NCBI RefSeq assembly: GCF_018991925.1
Contig: NW_024737068.1
Location: forward strand, 2,541,658-2,605,657
Direction of reading: 5' to 3'
DNA from: Homarus americanus
Lineage: Eukaryota; Arthropoda; Malacostraca; Decapoda; Nephropidae
Length of the DNA: 64,000 nucleotides
Positions 45,433-57,373 of this stretch are shown here, in pieces. The first letter of the stretch is position 1; each line of letters starts with the position of its first letter. The notes under the pieces were generated by a model, which did no database searches, was not told the DNA's origin, and was given only the letters and a program-made list of their open reading frames with translations. Position numbers and translations under genes: made by a program.

Positions 45433-47020
45433 TAAAGTCCCGGAATCATTTTCGTCATTCTTCGCTGCACCGACTCCAGTGAATTGATATCCATTCTATA
45501 ATAAGGGTACCAGAACTGAACCGCATAAACGAGGTGCGGCCTGCATAGTGCAAGATATAGTTGCAATAAGACCTCTGCACTCTTATTACTTACACTTCTA
45601 GATATAAAACCTAGTACTCTGTTTGCCTTATTTTGAATATTAACTCACTGTTTTCTAGGCCGTAGGTCCGGGCTTACAAGCACCCCTAAGTCTCTTTCAC
45701 AAGTCGACTTCTCTAGGTTGATGTTGTTAAGGCTGTATAGACTGACAGTATTTGTTCTTCCAATATTCAGTACACTGCACTTGCTGGTGTTGTATTTCAT
45801 TTGCCATTTTCCTGACTACTCCTGCAGTTTATTTAAATCCTCCTGGAGTGCATTTCCATCCTGCCCTGAATTAATCTGCCGCCCTATTTTGGTGTCATCC
45901 GCAAACTTGCTTATTTCATTGCTGATCCCAGTATCTAGATCGTTTTTGTAGATTATGAACAAGAGTGGGCCCAGTACTGACCCCTGGGGAACCGCACAGG
46001 TTACACAACCCCACTCAGATTTAACACCATTTACGCTGACCCTCTGTGTTCTATCGGTGAGCCATGATTTTATCCAATTTAAAACTTTCCCCTTGATACC
46101 ATGAGCCTTAACTCTCTCAAACGCTTTGCTAAAGTCAAAGTAAATAACATCGTAATTTTCGTCATTATCTACTACCTCAAAGACTTTCCTAAAAAATGTC
46201 AGCAAATTTGTTAGACAAGAGTTTCCCTTTGTAAACCCATGTTGAGAGTCGTAGATTAATTTGCTTTTCTCTAAATGCGATTGGATGCTATTTGCTACAA
46301 TTGATTCAAGAAATGTCCCCACTATTGACGTCAAACTAATCGGCCGGTAATTTGACGCTGATGCTCTGTCTCCCTTTTTGAATATGGGTACTACATTTGC
46401 CTGTTTCTACAAGTCTGGTACAACTCATGTGTCTAATGATTTTGTAAATAAATTTACTAGGGGTCCGCTAATCTGTTCCTTACGCTCTTTCAAAACTTGA
46501 GGGAAAATTTCATCCGGCCCTGGGGATTTTGTCTTCTTTAATATATTTATCTTCTCAAGAACATCCTTTTATCTGATATTCTTTAATTTCTCTTCTTCAT
46601 TTCCTCTAAATATCAGTTCCACCTCTGGAATTTCCTCTTGAATTTCTTCTGTGAAAACTGATAAAAAGTAGCTGTTTAATTCTTTGCTTATTTTTCCTCA
46701 CTCTCATCGATTACTTCCCCCCTCCCTGACTTTAAAGGCCCAACTTTGTCCTTGACCTTTGTCCTATATACCTGGAAATATCCTTTGGGATTCGCCTTGG
46801 ATTCTCTTGCTATCCTGATTTAGTAGTCCCTCTTTGCCTTCCTTACATTTTTCTTAACATTCCTAGATGGTTCATTATACCTATTTCTGAGGTGCTCCTC
46901 CCCTCCCTTAATTTCTTATACATTCCTTTCATTATTCCTATGTCATATTTAAGTTTTCTGGTCATCCACCTTGGCTCATTCTTATTTAACCAAGTTTTTC
47001 TGTATGGTATATTTTGTTAT
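45433..47020 (-). pseudogene. Decayed CR1-like LINE ORF2
   Basis: Read leftward, the sequence from about 46990 has a charged region (PRWMTRKLKYDIG...MYKKLREG) and then, with stops, a segment including IPRAG near 46520. The open stretch 46334-45816 is RT: YDSQHGFTKGNSCLTNLLTF, VIYFDFSKAFERV (some residues missing before KAHGIKGK), [15 protein letters not shown] and the catalytic [10 protein letters not shown]. The C-terminal part (45780-45440) is frame-shifted but keeps LCRPHLVYAVQFW and YRMDINSLESVQRRMTKMIPG. The sequence is close to the fragment at 54986 and more distant from the CR1 at 22-26 kb. Confidence 0.85.
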
Positions 47021-47056
47021 TGTTGATATCAGGCCATTATGACATTTGATGATTAT

Positions 47057-47374
47057 TGCATGTTTTCTGGGTATCAAGTTCTATCTACAGGAGCGAACAC
47101 AAACACCTGTAGAGTTTTCGTAGGTTCTATTTACTGGATAAACAGAGATACACAAGGGGGGTGGCGCTCCTTACTCTGTCTGGGGGTCAACTAGCCTTTT
47201 AGGCGACATGTGGCAAGTGATACATTAGCAGCTTCCATATGTCGCCAGGCACATTAATTAAGCATGTGGGACATGGTAAATACATTGCCACACGCTGCTA
47301 GCTAGGCTGAATAAATAGTGAATATAAATGGAGCACATACATAATATACATACAGCATACATAATATACATACA
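47057..47374 (-). repeat. 3' LTR of element E
   Basis: On the minus strand it starts TGTATGTATATTATGTATGC after a polypurine tract (47375-47390, GGGGGGGAGGGAGG) and ends CATGCA. Confidence 0.93.
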
Positions 47375-47395
47375 CCTCCCTCCCCCCCTATACGC

Positions 47396-48325
47396 TCATA
47401 GCAAAGTTTTGAGCGGACCTTTTCTTTTGGATCGTTCTGAGCGCCGAGGGACTTGATCACTGGGAAGGGTATGGGACTCAACACTGGTGGCGGGGTCAGC
47501 AGAAGGCGTTGTTACGGGGCGGAGAAAACGGCAGTTCCTCCACCACACACAACCACTGGGTAACCGCACCTGGTAGTCCCGTGACCTACCGAGACCCATG
47601 ACTATGCCCACGTTGTCCCAACGTAGGGAGGTCGGGTCCTGAACACGGACTTGGGTGCCGACACTCAACCTGGGGAGAGAACGGGCATGGTCGTTGTAGC
47701 GGGCGACGACATCATGAACGCGTTCGGCGGCTCGGCGATCGCAATCTTCTGTCTTGGCCTGCCACTCCTTGGAGAAGGATTGAGGTTGAGCAGGGACACA
47801 AGAACGAAGGGGGCGTCCATACAAGACCTGGGAAGGGGAGCGTCCGGTGTAGTTAGGTGTGTTGCGGAGTTCAAGGAGACCCCGGTCGAAGGCCTCGCAG
47901 TCAATATTCCCAGAAGGGGCCACCTTAAGGATGAGGTGCTTCAGGGATTTGACAGCAGCCTCAGCGTGGCCGTTGGACTGCGGGTAATGGGGCGATGACA
48001 ACACATGCCGGACCCCCCATCGGTCAAGGAACACAGCAAAGTCCCGGCTTGTGAACTGGTGCCCTCCGTCGGTTCGCAGGCGCACAGGAACGCCCACATT
48101 ACGGAAGTAGTGGCGGAACTTGCTGATGGTGGCGGCAGACGTCGTGTCATTACCGCACTTGATGACAACCGGCCAACCAGAGAGACGGTCGACGATAACA
48201 AGGAAGAACTTTCCTGACACAGAGAAAAAGTCGGCCGACACAGACTCAAAGGGGCGGGTGGGGTTGTCGTCACTCATGAAGGGTTCCTGCTGCTGGCTGG
48301 GTAGTAATACTTGGCGGGCTCGCAC
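47396..48325 (-). pseudogene. pol: Element E Pol: integrase core and C-terminus
   Basis: About 300 codons of integrase. ADFFSVSGKFFLVIVDRL (Asp), RTDGGHQFTSRDF (Asp; the usual Pro is His) and SPHYPQSNGHAEAAVKSLK (Glu) give the DDE triad. LELRNTPNYTGRSPSQVL and RWDNVGIVMGLGRSRDYQVR follow, with a RRSER tail. The first ~8 residues, before VLLPSQQQEP, come from the neighbouring frame: a frameshift near 48300 separates this from the zinc finger. The stop is close to the polypurine tract, as in B and H. Confidence 0.9.
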
Positions 48326-49755
48326 GCACGGACAACATTGGAGATGTCGGAGTCAATGCCTGGCCAGAACACAGTTTGTCGTGCACGTCGTTTGGTGGCC
48401 TCAGCTCCACGGTGACTGTCGTGAAGGCAAGCCAAGACGTGGGGCCGTGAGGCAGCAGGGACAACTACACGTGCTCCATACAGAACAAGGTCCCCGTCGC
48501 AGCAGAGTTCATCGTGGAGTTTCCAATACGGGAACAGTGTGTTGTGAAGGTCGTAGCGGGTGCTAGGGAATCCATTCCTCACACACTCGACGAGTCGGAT
48601 GTAGGAAGGGTCATCTCGGGCCGCTGTTCGAAGGTCCTCCATTGCCTTGTCGTCATCTGGTGACAGGTCCGAACGAAGGGCTTGGACGGCATGTAGGGTG
48701 ACCACAGTCCTGACGGAAAGAGCGAGGTCGGCGTCGAGCACATGGTCTTCTGGAGTAGAGCAGCTGACAGGAGAGCGGGATAAGGCATCAGAGATGCAGA
48801 GCTCCTTGCCAGCATGCCACACTGCTGTGAAGATGTACGCCGAGAGCTTTTCTTTCAGAAGCTGGGGGCGATGGTTCTCAACGGCGTCCAGCATGTAGTG
48901 GTTGAGGATCGGGACAAGCGGGCGATGGTAGGTCACTTGGTGAAAGTGTTGCAGGCCTATGAGGTAAAACCTGCACTTGGACATCGCCCAAACCACAGCC
49001 AACAGCTCCAACTCAATAGTGGCTTAGCGCGTCTCTGTGTCAGAGAGGAAACGCGAGCCACACTGGACGAGCCGGAACTGCCCTCCACCATGATCCTGCA
49101 ATAGGACGCATCCCACGCCGTGCAAGCATGAGGCATCTGTCTGCAGAACCGTCGGCAAGGCTGGGTCAAACGTGGCCAGGACAGGTGGACTAGACAGGGC
49201 CTGTTTCACTTGCCGGAATGCCTTGTCGTGGTCGGGGGTCCACAGGAATGTCCTCTTGGGGCTCATCAGGGGGCGAAGTGGTTGGGCAGCTGCGGAGATG
49301 TCCGGCGAAAACTCTGCTAACTGGTTGACGAGACCGATGAAGGACCTCAAGTCGGTGAGGTTGGCAGGGGTGGGAAAATCCGTGATGGCGCGGACCTTCT
49401 CTGGGTCAGCTGCAATACCATTCCCTGAGAGGGTGTACCCACAAAAGTCCACTGAAGAGCTGGCCAGAACAAACTTGTCGGCATTTAGGGTGATGCCGTG
49501 CTTCCGGCACCTATTGAGTACCTCGTAGATACGGCAGAGGTGATCCATGTAATCCTCATCGTACACGAGTATGTCATCGACCACTTTCACGCAGTTTGCC
49601 AGACCTTGTAGAGCCATATCACCTCGAAGACAGAAAGCATCTCCTGTAGCGGCGAATCCCATGGGGCCACGGCAATAACTGTAACGTCCATGCGGGGTGA
49701 TGAAAGTTGTAAGTGGTCGGTCTTCTTCGGCAACTCTATCTGCCAGTATCCACAC
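48274..49755 (-). pseudogene. pol: Element E Pol: RT palm, RNase H, integrase zinc finger
   Basis: One frame from 49755 to 48274 with a single stop (TAA, 49024-49026). It starts in RT at TTFITPHGRYSYCRGPMGF and has VKVVDDILVYDED (VVDD instead of YxDD). The connection LRSFIGLVNQLAEF follows, then RNase H with TDASCLHGVG. The stop falls just before the RNase H Glu segment (IELELLAV-like, resuming at MELLAVVWAM), so RNase H is split. TYHRPL near 48930 stands where B and H have TDHRPL, so the last catalytic Asp is replaced by Tyr. The zinc finger HDSHRG...RACEP ends at the frameshift near 48300. Confidence 0.9.
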
Positions 49756-50396
49756 AGGGCGTCCATCTTCGTGAAGACGCGCGCCTTCGGGTTCACACTG
49801 CGTATAGCTGCAAAGGGCGTGGGAGAAGGGTGAGCAGGACGAGACACGTGGCTGTTGAGCTTGGAGAGGTCAGTGATGGTCCGAACACCACCTTTGGGTT
49901 TGCGACGACGACCATAGGGTGACACCATGGAGACGGGTCATCACCGGCTGGTGCAATAATTTCTTGGGCGACCATGAAGTCCAACTCGTTTTTGACTGCC
50001 TCGCGGAAGGCTAGGGGGACCAGTCGAGGGGTGTAGATAGCGAAGGGCTTCGCGTCGTCCCTCAGGTGGATCCTCATCGGGGGGCCTACCATCTTCTTGA
50101 GAGACTTGGATTCCAGAGCGGACTTGGTCACCAGAACGTCGCTAAATTCCTTCAGGAAGTACTTCCGAGCATCCGAAGGAGAGGTGTCACTGGCAAGAGG
50201 TAGGGGTAGGGCGACAGCAGGGTAGTTGCTGCTCCCTTCGTGCACCCTGTTGGAGTGTTTTACCTCGAGAATAGGTTTGGGGAAGCCCTGGGAGATGATG
50301 GCCAACTCTTGATAATGTCTGTAGGACAGCAAAGGAGTCGGGACACCGTTATGCACTTCAATCCAGGCTTGACACGACCTGTTGCCAAAGGTGACT
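49587..50396 (-). pseudogene. pol: Element E Pol: protease end and RT fingers, frameshifted
   Basis: From 50356 the frame reads VHNGVPTPLLSYRHYQELAI, then GPPMRIHLRDDAKPFAIYTP and DDPSPWCHPMVVVANP. A shift near 49900 leads into GGVRTITDLSKLNSHVS and TKMDALCGYWQIEL (first RT Asp). A second shift near 49715 returns to the frame of the palm domain. The pieces line up with the unbroken RT of element B. Confidence 0.88.
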
Positions 50397-51981
50397 TATG
50401 CTTGGAGTGAACCTAGGGCTGGGGCCATCTGTGAACCATCTGCCGTGAAGCGGAGATCCTTGGGTGGCGGTCCTAGATCACTTGGAGAGAGCCCCAAGCA
50501 TTGCAAATGCTGGGGACCGATGACTGTAGCATCAGCGCCCGTGTCGGGCAACATTTGAAGACGGGATGACACACTACCGTAGGTCACGATGACGCTGATG
50601 TGCTGGGGAACTTTGGTCCTGGGACGGGAAGAGGAGCACACCTTCCTAATATGGCTCGAGCGTTGTCCAGGGTCGTCATGCTTCTGATTGGAAGACTGTG
50701 GGCGGCCCTCACTGGTGGAATGGCGCTGAAGCTTCCGCGGACGCTGTCCCTTGGGTTTTTGGTAGGGTAACACTTGTCGTAGTGGCCCAGACGACCGCAC
50801 ACATTGCATTGGACGTGTTCAGCTGGGCACTGTACTGTGAGTGACCAGTGGCCCTTACGGTCACAACTGTTGCAGGTAGACTCAGCAGCTGGACACACCT
50901 GTGTTCCGTGCTGCTTACCACAGTTGTTACAAAAGGAACCGGGCGTGGACGTAGTGGGCGAAGGCGTTGGGGTAGACTTCTTGTCCTTCTTGTACCGGGA
51001 CACAGCGCGTACAGCTGTAGGGGGAGCTCGGTTGGCAGAGGTGGCACACCTGGCAGCCTCATAGGAGCGACATATCGTCAACACATCCTTAAGAGAAGAG
51101 GAAGAGTCGAGGGAGGTGAGGCGTTGGACAAGCTCCCCGTCCTTAACACCCATCAGGATCACCCGCTTCAACTGGGTCTCCTCGCACTGCTGGTGGTTAC
51201 CTGGGCATATATCTATCTCTTCCGAGGCTCTCTTGAGTCATACATAAAAGGCATCAAAAGTCTCGCCCTCCATCTGTCTGCAGCTAAACAATTCCCTCCT
51301 GCGTAGAGCTTCATTCTGCTGCCCTTTGATGTGCCGTTGTAGAATGTCCAGTACCTCCTCTACAGACAACGAAGAGGTCAGAGGTACCTGCAACGTATGT
51401 TCCAAGACACGCTGAGTTTCCAAAGTCAGGCACATACGCAGCTGAATAAGTTGTTTAGACTGTGACAAACTCTGGAGATCCACCATTGTAGCATAATCAG
51501 TCCACCGTCGCCGCCATTCACGAAAAGTCTGGAAATTCACATCAGGCTTCAAGATGGGCGGTGTTTGAGCAGCCGCTTTAGGTGGGGCTAGGGGGCATGA
51601 AGAAAGCGTTGATGAGGTATCTGAACCAGTCAATACAGAGGCAGTGTTAGAGCCAGGGGCTTGGTTAACAGTGAGGCGAGATATCAAAGCTTCAAACCGT
51701 GCACTGTCTTCCAATCTCCGTTGGTGGTCTCTCTCTGCCTATGCTTGCCTTCTTTCTTCATTCTCCACAAGTCTTCTAGCTTCGTCCTCACGCCTCTCAT
51801 CCCTCATAAACTTCATTAAAGCAATTACCTCTGAAGACAATGCTGAAGACCGAGGTGAAGGGATGCGCGATGTGGTGGGAGCTGGAGCTTCCTGTTCAGC
51901 CTGGTCATCCATCTCTGCCGAGTTGTCATCCAGCTGACTCATCCAGGTGTTGGCTCCACGACTGCGTAAGGCACCAGACAT
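50396..51981 (-). pseudogene. gag: Element E Gag and protease active site
   Basis: The start MSGALRSRG at 51981 is supported by element C. The N-terminus has SSEVIALMKFMRDERREDEAR. In-frame stops are at 51739-51741 and 51238-51240. The capsid reads FQTFREWRRRWTDYATMVDL and QLIQLRMCLTLETQRVLEH. The nucleocapsid shows CNSCDRKGHWSLTVQC and CNVCGRLGHYDKC. A frameshift near 50750 leads to the protease active site LPDTGADATVIGPQHLQCLG, and the frame stops at 50396-50398 after MAPALGS. The order is that of element H, but the damage is heavier. Confidence 0.9.
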
Positions 51982-52694
51982 AATAACTTAATCTGTGTAC
52001 TGTGTCTTAAATCAGTGTTGACCGGTCAGCCCGTCGTATCAACAAGATCTGAGACAAAAAAATTAATTAAATGCACAGATAAGTAGATTATATATATAAA
52101 ATATATATAAAGGAATGGCCGCGGTCAGTGTGTTCGTACGTGTGTGTGTGTGTGTGTGCGCGCGCGTCTCGGCCAGTGTCTCGCTGTGAGGGGGTGGAGG
52201 GGGCTACTCACGTCGTCAGTTACCCTCCAAGCATGGCGGGGGGAGGCTGCACTGAACTCTACTCCTCACACATGCCCTGAACATGCCTTTTACCTTGGGA
52301 ATCCTTTAGAACAGTGGTTTTCACCATATGTCAGAATGTCATTCCCCCCTCCTTTCCAAGACTGTCTGCCTCAAAAAGTGCATTTCAAATAATATGCATA
52401 TAATACTCAAAATCCTTTATTTTTTCCATATTAGTACATATACATTTACAATTCCCCCCTGGTTGAGAACCCCTGCTTTAGAACAAGGTCACACAGTTAT
52501 GGTACTAAACACACAATGCACTTATACACTTCACAGGAAATCACTGTCACTGACACTGCTCAAAGTTGCTGTAAATTCTTTGAAGAGACGGCCATTAGCG
52601 GTGGTTGACACAGAGCAGGGGTCCATAAGCCGGTCTTGCCACAAACTTTACACTTCACTTGTATAATGGTCCAGTAAAATGACTCACTGCGCCA
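51982..52694 (-). other. Leader and primer-binding site of element E
   Basis: The primer-binding site TGGCGCAGTGAGTC is at 52681-52694 next to the 5' LTR. The leader has no gene. The part close to gag shares GTCAACACTGATTTAAGACA-like sequence with the leader of element C. (TG)n lies at about 52139-52158. Confidence 0.8.
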
Positions 52695-53012
52695 TGCATG
52701 TGTTCTGGGTATCAAGTTCTATCTACAGGAGCGAACACAAACACCTGTAGAGTTTTTGTAGGTTCTATTTACTGGATAAACAGAGATTCACAATGGAGGT
52801 GGCGCTCCTTACTCTGTCTGGGGGTCAACTAGCCTTTTAGGCGACATGTGGCAAATGATACATTAGCAGCTTCCAAATGTCGCCAGGCACATTAATTAAG
52901 CGTGTGGGACATGGTAAATACATTGCCACACGCTGCTAGCTAGGCTGAATAGATAATGTATATAAATGGAGCACATACATAATATACATACAGCATACAT
53001 AATATACATACA
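52695..53012 (-). repeat. 5' LTR of element E
   Basis: 318 bp, matching 47057-47374. The ATTAT duplication follows at 53013-53017. Confidence 0.93.
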
Positions 53013-53017
53013 ATTAT

Positions 53018-53366
53018 TTTGTTTGTTTGCTGAGGAAATACTGAGGTAAGGACCCATTAGAGGTTGTATTTTAATGGGAGGAGAGTGCGGCTTAACTTAG
53101 GGAGGCGCGACCCCTGACCTCAGCAATTCCTGAGCTGGTGAGATCATATCATCCATTTTGTTGGGACGAGCACAGGTCTTGGGTAATTATTGGGTCGTGT
53201 GGGCTCACAGTGGGACCAGTGTCATAATTGTCTTATTTTGATAACATTTGTATCTGGTGATTTGAGAGAAAAATCCAATGAACTAATAATTGTCTTGTGT
53301 ATTTAATATTTTCTATTGATGTAAGGGTGTTGCTGGTGATTAATACAAGTGTCATACCAATACTTA
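53018..53366. other. Spacer without recognised genes
   Basis: About 350 bp, no recognised feature. Confidence 0.5.
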
Positions 53367-53765
53367 TGAACATAAGAAAATAAGGAGTCCGTAATAGGCC
53401 GGTTGGCCTGTGCATGGGAGCTCCTGTCTAGAGTTACAACCACTCTCTATCATCAATGAATCTATCTAGCCTCCTTTAAAACTTTCCAGCATTCCAGTAC
53501 TTACTACAAAGTTGCTAAGCTTATTCCACTCGTCTACCACTCTATTTGTGAACCAGTTCTTTCCTATCTCCCTCCTAAACCTAAACTTATCCAACTTAAA
53601 TCCGTTGCTTCGAGTCCTATCCTCCTCGGATATTATATGAACTTTATCTATATCTTCTTTATTGATTCATTTCACCTACATAAATACTTCTATCATATCT
53701 CCCCGTACTCTTCCTCTTTCTAGGTAATGCAAATTTAGTTTCTCAATCTCAGGAACACCAGTCCA
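53367..53765 (-). mobile_element. CR1-like LINE 3' fragment
   Basis: On the minus strand, the last ~100 codons of a CR1-type ORF2 can be followed with damage: region equivalent to RRRVRGDMI, a segment like FKLDKFRFRREIGRNWFTNR and VVDEWNKLSN, then the 3' untranslated end GGCCAACCGGCCTATTACGG and a TTCTTATG-type tail at about 53367-53380. The fragment is 5'-truncated, as is typical of LINE copies. Confidence 0.82.
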
Positions 53766-54175
53766 GGTCACGGTAAATACTAAAAGTAAATTCATTAATT
53801 TTGTTTGTGCTGATTCGTTATTCTGAGACAGTTCACTGCATTACCATCCAAAAATTAACCCAAATAAAAATTTTCCCACACACAACGCTTCCGTGACGCC
53901 TGCTGGACCACCACTCCACGACCCCCTGACGGAGACACGATGATCCTCCCAATACTGGCCAGATATTTTGTAAATAATATTGATTATGTGTTAAAGGAAT
54001 ATCCTTCCTTCCTTAGGCTTTAGTAAGCCCCTTTATAATATTTATACTGTATATACTTTTCACACTTGCCAGATGCTTCTGGTGTCATTGTACAGGGGTA
54101 CCTAGTGACAGCACTAGGATCCCGCTTCCTCTATCAAGGAATAAACAATTGAAATTGAATAAAAATTCCGATCGG
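53766..54175. other. Spacer without recognised genes
   Basis: About 400 bp of AT-rich sequence; no feature recognised. Confidence 0.5.
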
Positions 54176-54985
54176 ATATATATATATATATATATTTATA
54201 TATAACCGATCTTATGTGTGTGACTAGGACACTAAAAGCAATCCTAGACTTTGTTTTATTTCACACAAGGCTTGTTCATCGAGCTTATGGCACCGTGAAC
54301 CTCCAAGAGAATTGCCCGTGCCTCTTAAGTGATCAGAGAGCAGCGTTTTACCAAGTCCGGCTTCAAAACATGAGGTTCCATATATATTTCATTAGCCCAT
54401 AAAGCATGCGAACTTCTACATATAATCAACAACCTCACCCCGACAGGACTCGAACACACGATCTTATGTGAGTGACCGTAGAACGTTACTTCTTACACCA
54501 CTAGGACTCTAAAAGCAATCCTAGACTTAGTTATATTTCATACAAGGCCTGTTCATCGAGCTTATGGCACCGTGAACCTCCAAGGGAATTGCCCGTGTCT
54601 CTTAAGTGATCAGAGAGTAGCGTTTTACCAAATCCGGCTACGAAACACGAGGTTCCATATATATTTCATTAACCCATAAAGCACGTGGACTTCTACATAT
54701 AATCAACAACCTCACTCCGCCAGGACTCGAACCCACGATCTTATGTAAGTGACCGAGGAACGTTACCTCTTACACCACTAGGACACTAAAAGCATTCCTA
54801 GACTGTTATATTTCACACAAGGCCTGTTCATCGAGCTTATGGCGCAGTAAACCTCCAAGGGAAATACCCGTGCCTCTTAAGTGATCAGAGAGTAGCGTTT
54901 TACCAAATACAGCTTCGAAACACGAGGTTCCATATATATTTTATTAGCCCATAAAGCACGCAGACATCTACATATAATCAAATCT
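54176..54985 (-). repeat. Tandem tRNA-like units, ~275 bp each
   Basis: After a short (TA)n tract, about three units follow in tandem, with GGACACTAAAAGC landmarks near 54226, 54502 and 54780. Two contain a full tRNA-like head on the minus strand, at about 54444-54510 and 54721-54787, with B-boxes GTGTTCGAGTCCTG (one mismatch) and GGGTTCGAGTCCTG. The last unit runs into CR1-like LINE sequence at 54986. Confidence 0.82.
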
Positions 54986-56106
54986 GCTGACGTTTTTTAG
55001 GAAAGTCTTCGAGGTAGTAGATAATGGCGAAAATTACGATGTTATTTACCTAGACTTCAGCAAAGCGTTTGACAGAGTACCGCATGAGAGGCTTCTGAGA
55101 AAAGTTAAGGCTCATGGTATCGAGGGGAAAGTTTTTAATTGGATAAAATCATGGCTCACCAATACAACACAGAGGGTCAGCATAGATGGCGTTAAATCTG
55201 AGTGGGGTTGTGTAACCAGTGGGGGTTCCCCAGGGGTCAGTACTCGGCCCACTCTTGTTCATAATCTACGTAAACGATCTAGATACTGGGATCAGCAGTG
55301 ACATAAGCAAGTTTGCGGATGACACCAAAATAGGGTGGCTGATTAATTCAGGGCAGGATGCAAATGCACAACAGGAGGATTTAAATAAACTGCAGGTGTG
55401 GTCAGAAAAATGAAATATGAAATTCAACACCAGCAAGTGCAGTGTACTGAATATTCGAAGAACAAATACTGTCAATGTATACAGCCTTAACAACATCAAC
55501 CTAGAGAAGTCGACTTGTGAAAGAGACTTAGGGGTACTTGTAAGCCCGGACCTTTGGCCTAGAAAACAGTGCGTTAATGTTCGAAATAAGGCAAACAGAG
55601 TATAATGTTTTATATCTAGAAGTGTAAGTAATAAGAATGCAGAGGTCTTATTGCAACTACAGGTATGTCTTGCACTAGTCAGGCCGCACCTCGATTATGT
55701 GGTTCAGTTCTGGTGCCCTTATTATAGAATGGATATCAATTCACTGGAGTCGGTGCATCGAAGAATGACGAAAATGATTCCGGGACTTACAAACCTTCCA
55801 TATCAAGATAGGTTAAAGAAAGTAAACTTGCATTCCCTAAAAAGACGAAGAGTGCGGGGAGATATGATATAAGTATTTAAGTGGGTGAAAGGAATCAGTA
55901 AAGGCGATATAGATAAAGTTCTTATATTATCCGAGCAGGAAAGGAGTCGTAGCAACGGATTTAAGTTGGATAAGTTTAGGTTTAGGAGGGAGATAGGAAG
56001 GAAATGGTTCACAAATAGGGTGGTGGACGAGTGGAACAAGCTTAGCAACTTTGTAGTACGTGCTGAAACGCTGGAAAGTTTTAAAAGGAGGCTAGATAGA
56101 TTCTGA
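54986..56106 (+). pseudogene. CR1-like LINE ORF2 fragment
   Basis: The sequence starts inside RT at TFFRKVFEVVDNGENYDVIY and continues LDFSKAFDRVPHERLLRK. A one-base insertion in the GVPQGS motif (near 55218, extra G) shifts the frame. Then [19 protein letters not shown] and the catalytic [10 protein letters not shown] follow. Stops at 55411, 55603 and 55870 interrupt the C-terminal part, which keeps RPHLDYVVQFW, FKLDKFRFRREIG and VVDEWNKLSN. It ends at 56104-56106, where element L LTR sequence begins. It is truncated at the 5' side by the tRNA-like units. Confidence 0.87.
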
Positions 56107-56803
56107 GGAATAACAAACAACCGTTTGAGATTGACATCACTTTACTATAAAAAATATAACACAAAACTCTGACACCACTTAACAAACATCAAATAACAAT
56201 TACGGGAGTCTAACAATTAATGCAGTAAACAGTTAATGCAGTCAAACAATTAAGGGAAGCAAACAATTAATGGGAGTCAACGACTGATAGAATCAAACAA
56301 TAAAAGGGAGTCAGCAATTAAAGGAATCAAACAACAAAAGAATCAAACACTGAACAGATATTTCCTACGGCAGTGGCCGTGGGGAAGGTTCTGGAACTAG
56401 GTGATCCACTCTCAGGGGGAAGCGTCCATTCAACTCCTCACTTGAGCGACAGGTGCCGATGTCTTGATATGGCAGGAGAACACCGGGGCACAGGGCACAG
56501 ACGGAGGAGATGAACTGACGGTCGAGGTATGGGGTAGTGGTAGATGTCTAGAGAATTGACAGTCGATAGATGAAGGTCGGGGGACACAGCCCACGAGTCC
56601 TGACCCTTGAAGAGATCACAGCCAGAATTTGACAAACAGTGGGGGAGAAGATAGTGACTGTATGACGTCTGGGGAGGATCTGACGGCGACACAGGTAGAA
56701 GGGTCGTTTTCGCCTCTGTCCATCCCCCTCCAATTGTTGGTCGCACCAACAAACGAGCGAGTGTGATGCGGTAACGAGCAGGAAGATCGTTTCCTCTCTT
56801 ACA
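56104..56803 (-). repeat. 3' LTR of element L, truncated
   Basis: It begins at CTGAGGAATAACAAACAACC, which is inside the right LTR, and ends CTCTTACA. It has fewer copies of the internal 17-bp repeat than the right LTR. Confidence 0.85.
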
Positions 56804-57373
56804 CAGTTAACCCAACAAAAATATACTGTAAGGTAGATTAAAACTTAAGATGAGTACACAAAGGATAATCATCTTACAACAAATGCTTAAATACACGTAG
56901 AGAAATAAAGAAGGATCACATAAAAGAATAGGTGGTAATTGATGTCCAAAACATAAGGCCGTATCAAGGAATTGCATAGGGGGCCAATTCAGTCTAGGTT
57001 TAAGTTTGGGCCTATTTCAAGTCGTAGAGGATTCTTCTATCTCGTCAGGTGTTAGCAGCAACTGGCAACCGAGATCATCGGAGTCTGGCGCCCGAACTTC
57101 ACAGGAACTCTTGCAGGGTAGTGTCTCGACTAACTCCAGCTTGGGGACGTTGTCAAGGACACGAGCAATGTGGGTCCTGCAATTATATTTCCTTAACAAA
57201 TTAGTTTGACGTAATTTAGGCTTCTTAGAGGAAGGGGGTGAAAACAGTCCAACAAAATCGTTGGCTACCCGAGAAGATGGTTCTGCAATGACGGGTAAGG
57301 GTTCAAGTGGAACAGGACGGACTCTACCCTTGGCAGACATACGTGGGCACTGATCACAACTCCTACAAAAAGC
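56804..57373 (-). pseudogene. Element L: C-terminal open region
   Basis: Read leftward from 57340 to 57017, the frame encodes PVPLEPLPVIAEPSSRVAND and FVGLFSPPSSKKPKLRQTNL, then a segment with no recognised motif, ending DEIEESSTT. The start corresponds to the spacer before the integrase core, so the sequence seems to jump from there to the end of pol. 56804-57016 is untranslated. Confidence 0.6.

Larger units (their letters stand above)
47057..53012 (-). mobile_element. Complete LTR retrotransposon E (Mag-like Ty3/Gypsy)
   Basis: LTRs of 318 bp at 47057-47374 and 52695-53012 have TG...CA ends and differ at about a dozen positions by eye. ATTAT flanks both sides (47052-47056 and 53013-53017), a perfect target duplication. 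Gag, protease, RT, RNase H and integrase are all present on the minus strand but with at least three in-frame stops and four frameshifts. LTR and leader match truncated element C; pol matches B and H. Confidence 0.95.
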
